The notes below the pieces were generated by a model. The model was not told where the DNA came from and did not search any database. It worked only from the letters and a program-made list of their open reading frames with translations. Below are positions 62,205-64,000 of a DNA stretch of 64,000 bases, in pieces. The translations under genes and the position numbers were made by a program. This DNA comes from Bacteroidales bacterium. Lineage in GTDB: Bacteria > Bacteroidota > Bacteroidia > Bacteroidales > CG2-30-32-10. Location of the stretch: positions 62,001-126,000 of the forward strand of contig DAOQAK010000001.1 in the NCBI GenBank assembly GCA_035353855.1. Reading direction: 5' to 3'. Each line of letters begins with the position of its first letter. Positions within the stretch are counted from its first letter, which is position 1.

Positions 62205-64000
62205 TTAAAATTTAAAATTCCATGTAACTGAAGGTAAGATAGGAAAAAGAGAAACCTGCTTTGCCTGTGTTTCAAGATGATATTCAGCAACAGTTCCTGT
62301 AGTCTGGAAATAAATATAATATGGGTTGTACCTGTTATAAAGATTATAAATCGAGAAATTCCAGCTCGATTCATACTTCTTATGTTTTTTACCGGTATAA
62401 GTGGCCGAAATATCAGCACGGTGATATGCTGGCATCCTGTAATCATTTTTAGGTCCGTATTCGCTTACTATTGCTCCGTTTATAACATATCGGGAAATAG
62501 GAAGCGTCATTGCATTTCCTGTAGCATAAACCCATATTGCCGAGAATGTCCATTTTTCATTATATTCATACGATAAAATAAATGACACATCATGACGGCG
62601 ATCGTATTTTGCCCAATATTCTTTACCTCCGTTGATTTCAGGAAATTTTCTTTTGGTATATGATAATGTGTAACCAAGCCACCCTGTCCATTGACCTGTT
62701 CTTTTATTAACAAAAAACTCTGCACCATATGACCATCCTCTTCCAAAAGTCATATTGTTATCTGTATTGTTTTTAATATTGTCTTCGGGTAGCGAACCTT
62801 CTTTGAATTCAATCTGGTTTTTCATATCTTTATAATAAACCTCTACTGAAGATTCCCACATATTTTTTCTGAAGTTTCTGAAATACCCTAATGAATATTG
62901 CGTTCCGAATTGTGGTTTCACAATATCGGTGCTGGGCACCCAAATATCAGTAGGTAATGAAACAGCTGTAACCGAAGCAAGATGAATGTACTGATAATTC
63001 TGTGAAAAAGAAGCCTTGATTGATGAAACTTCATTTATACCATAACGCATGGAAAGTCGTGGTTCCAGGTGGTTATAAGTTTTTATATTTTCCCATAATC
63101 CGTAATGTATTGAATCAATGACCTGGTTTGATGAATTAAGAATAAAGCGGTCGAACGGCCCGAGGAATTGGAAGTACGTGTAACGCAAACCTCCGTTAAT
63201 TTTTATTTTATCGTTTACATCCCATTCATCATTTGCATAAATTGCTACATCATTGCTGAACAATCTTACTTCATCGCCAAGGTCAAGGTCAACACCGCTG
63301 GTTTTGGCAGTTGCATTATTCGGAGTAAAAATATGATAGATATAATTTCCGCCGAATTTTACTTTATGACGGCTATCTGGAAAATAAGAGAAATCAAGTT
63401 TTCCATTATAATCGGTTACACCTGAATAAAGTTTAATATCATAATCGCTTTGCGTGGCGCCCATTTCAAACTGGTAATTGCTGTATATAATCGAGGTGTT
63501 CAAAAATAATTTAGGAGCAAAAACATGATTCCAACGGAATGATGTTGTTGCATTTCCCCATTCGATGGTATTTTTAAAACTTAAATCCTTTTGATTCAAA
63601 CTAAAAATATCACGGCCAAAATATCCGCTAAGGAAAATCCGGTCTTTGTCAGAAAGCCTGTAATTAATCTTTGTATTCAAATCATAAAAATAATATGAGG
63701 TACCTTTGAATGCCGATGTTTTCTTGATAAATGGTTTCATCAAAAGATCGATGTATGTTCTTCTTGCAGAAATAATGAATGAGCTGGTATCTTTTTTTAC
63801 AGGTCCCTGTACTGTGAGCCTTGAAGATATTAATCCAATTCCTCCGTCAACATGGTAATCGTGGCTGTTCCCCTCTTTCATTGAAATATCAAGAACCGAA
63901 GCCAGTCGTCCTCCATAGTTTGCAGGCATTCCAGCTTTAGTCAATTCAATATTTTTTACAGCATCGGCATTGAATACAGAGAAGAACCCAAACAAATGCG
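62205..64000 (-). CDS. TonB-dependent outer-membrane receptor (5' end outside the window)
   Basis: About 598 residues are visible; the frame is open to the right edge, so the N terminus, signal and part of the plug are missing. The visible start holds the end of the plug (FGFFSVFNADAVKNIELTKAGMPANYGGRLASVLDISMKEGN), typical of the TonB plug/barrel border. The rest alternates beta-strands (YDIKLYSGVTDYNGKLDFSYFPDSRHKVKFGGNY, RGWSYGAEFFVNKRTGQWTGWLGYTLSYTKRKFPEING) and ends VTWNFKF with a terminal Phe, as in outer-membrane barrels. It is followed after 12 bases by its DUF4249 partner. Substrate unknown. Confidence 0.9.
   Translation of the reverse strand, partial: HLFGFFSVFNADAVKNIELTKAGMPANYGGRLASVLDISMKEGNSHDYHVDGGIGLISSRLTVQGPVKKDTSSFIISARRTYIDLLMKPFIKKTSAFKGTSYYFYDLNTKINYRLSDKDRIFLSGYFGRDIFSLNQKDLSFKNTIEWGNATTSFRWNHVFAPKLFLNTSIIYSNYQFEMGATQSDYDIKLYSGVTDYNGKLDFSYFPDSRHKVKFGGNYIYHIFTPNNATAKTSGVDLDLGDEVRLFSNDVAIYANDEWDVNDKIKINGGLRYTYFQFLGPFDRFILNSSNQVIDSIHYGLWENIKTYNHLEPRLSMRYGINEVSSIKASFSQNYQYIHLASVTAVSLPTDIWVPSTDIVKPQFGTQYSLGYFRNFRKNMWESSVEVYYKDMKNQIEFKEGSLPEDNIKNNTDNNMTFGRGWSYGAEFFVNKRTGQWTGWLGYTLSYTKRKFPEINGGKEYWAKYDRRHDVSFILSYEYNEKWTFSAIWVYATGNAMTLPISRYVINGAIVSEYGPKNDYRMPAYHRADISATYTGKKHKKYESSWNFSIYNLYNRYNPYYIYFQTTGTVAEYHLETQAKQVSLFPILPSVTWNFKF

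Overview
The window reads as a chromosomal segment of an AT-rich member of the Bacteroidota. The evidence is several proteins with type IX secretion (T9SS) C-terminal sorting domains, a GldN-like protein, a TonB receptor/DUF4249 lipoprotein pair, FISUMP and four-helix-bundle (S23) proteins, recurrent TAnnTTTG boxes 20-60 bases upstream of genes, and the lack of strong Shine-Dalgarno sequences. I see no rRNA, tRNA, CRISPR array or complete transposase-type insertion sequence.

Layout. 0-13.3 kb is mostly housekeeping and envelope genes: a GldN-like protein, the ABC-F factor EttA, a K+ channel with two small envelope proteins, a DEAD-box helicase with an RRM protein, an APC permease, a helix-hairpin-helix protein, a POT peptide transporter and a thioredoxin-OmpA fusion. 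13.4-15.7 kb holds a GT-C glycosyltransferase and an orphan lipoprotein. 15.8-20.7 kb is a compact AmmeMemoRadiSam locus: a MEMO1-AMMECR1 fusion diverges from a membrane spermidine-synthase-like protein that is followed one base later by the radical SAM enzyme. 20.7-26.6 kb has a Lys/Pro-rich protein, DnaK, a lipoprotein, PanB and an RluA-type pseudouridine synthase. 27.3-33.0 kb has a metallopeptidase-propeller-barrel protein, a small 4TM membrane protein, a FISUMP lipoprotein and an exported EreA/Tiki-like protein.

33.1-47.1 kb is an accessory, probably anti-phage, island, all on the minus strand. It comprises a PLD-nuclease/SNF2-helicase protein, a KilA-N protein and an Eco57I-type methyltransferase in one tight operon, then a separate exonuclease-RecQ-UvrD fusion. 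The three-gene operon is bracketed by two related elements of about 130 bp in direct orientation. The methyltransferase carries an in-frame insertion of about 505 bp, with 13-14 bp inverted ends, that encodes a DUF559 (Vsr-like) nuclease domain. I regard this as the most unusual structure in the window.

47.1-60 kb is a cluster of T9SS cargo proteins interrupted by a four-helix-bundle gene between inverted 8-bp repeat arrays and by an SSB gene. Two of the T9SS genes have single-base frame breaks at homopolymers: A8 directly after the start codon of a ~1,570-residue protein, and G6 in the sorting domain of another. 60.3-64 kb has thioredoxin reductase, then a DUF4249 lipoprotein and a TonB-dependent receptor that runs off the right edge.

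Intergenic regions carry at least three families of small palindromic repeats: GTCCC/GGGAC boxes, a double hairpin starting TATACCGA, and a MITE-like element with ATACCRATTGT ends. Transcription units are separated by clear hairpin terminators, three of which are variants of one GCCGTCTCA/TGAGGCGG-like hairpin.
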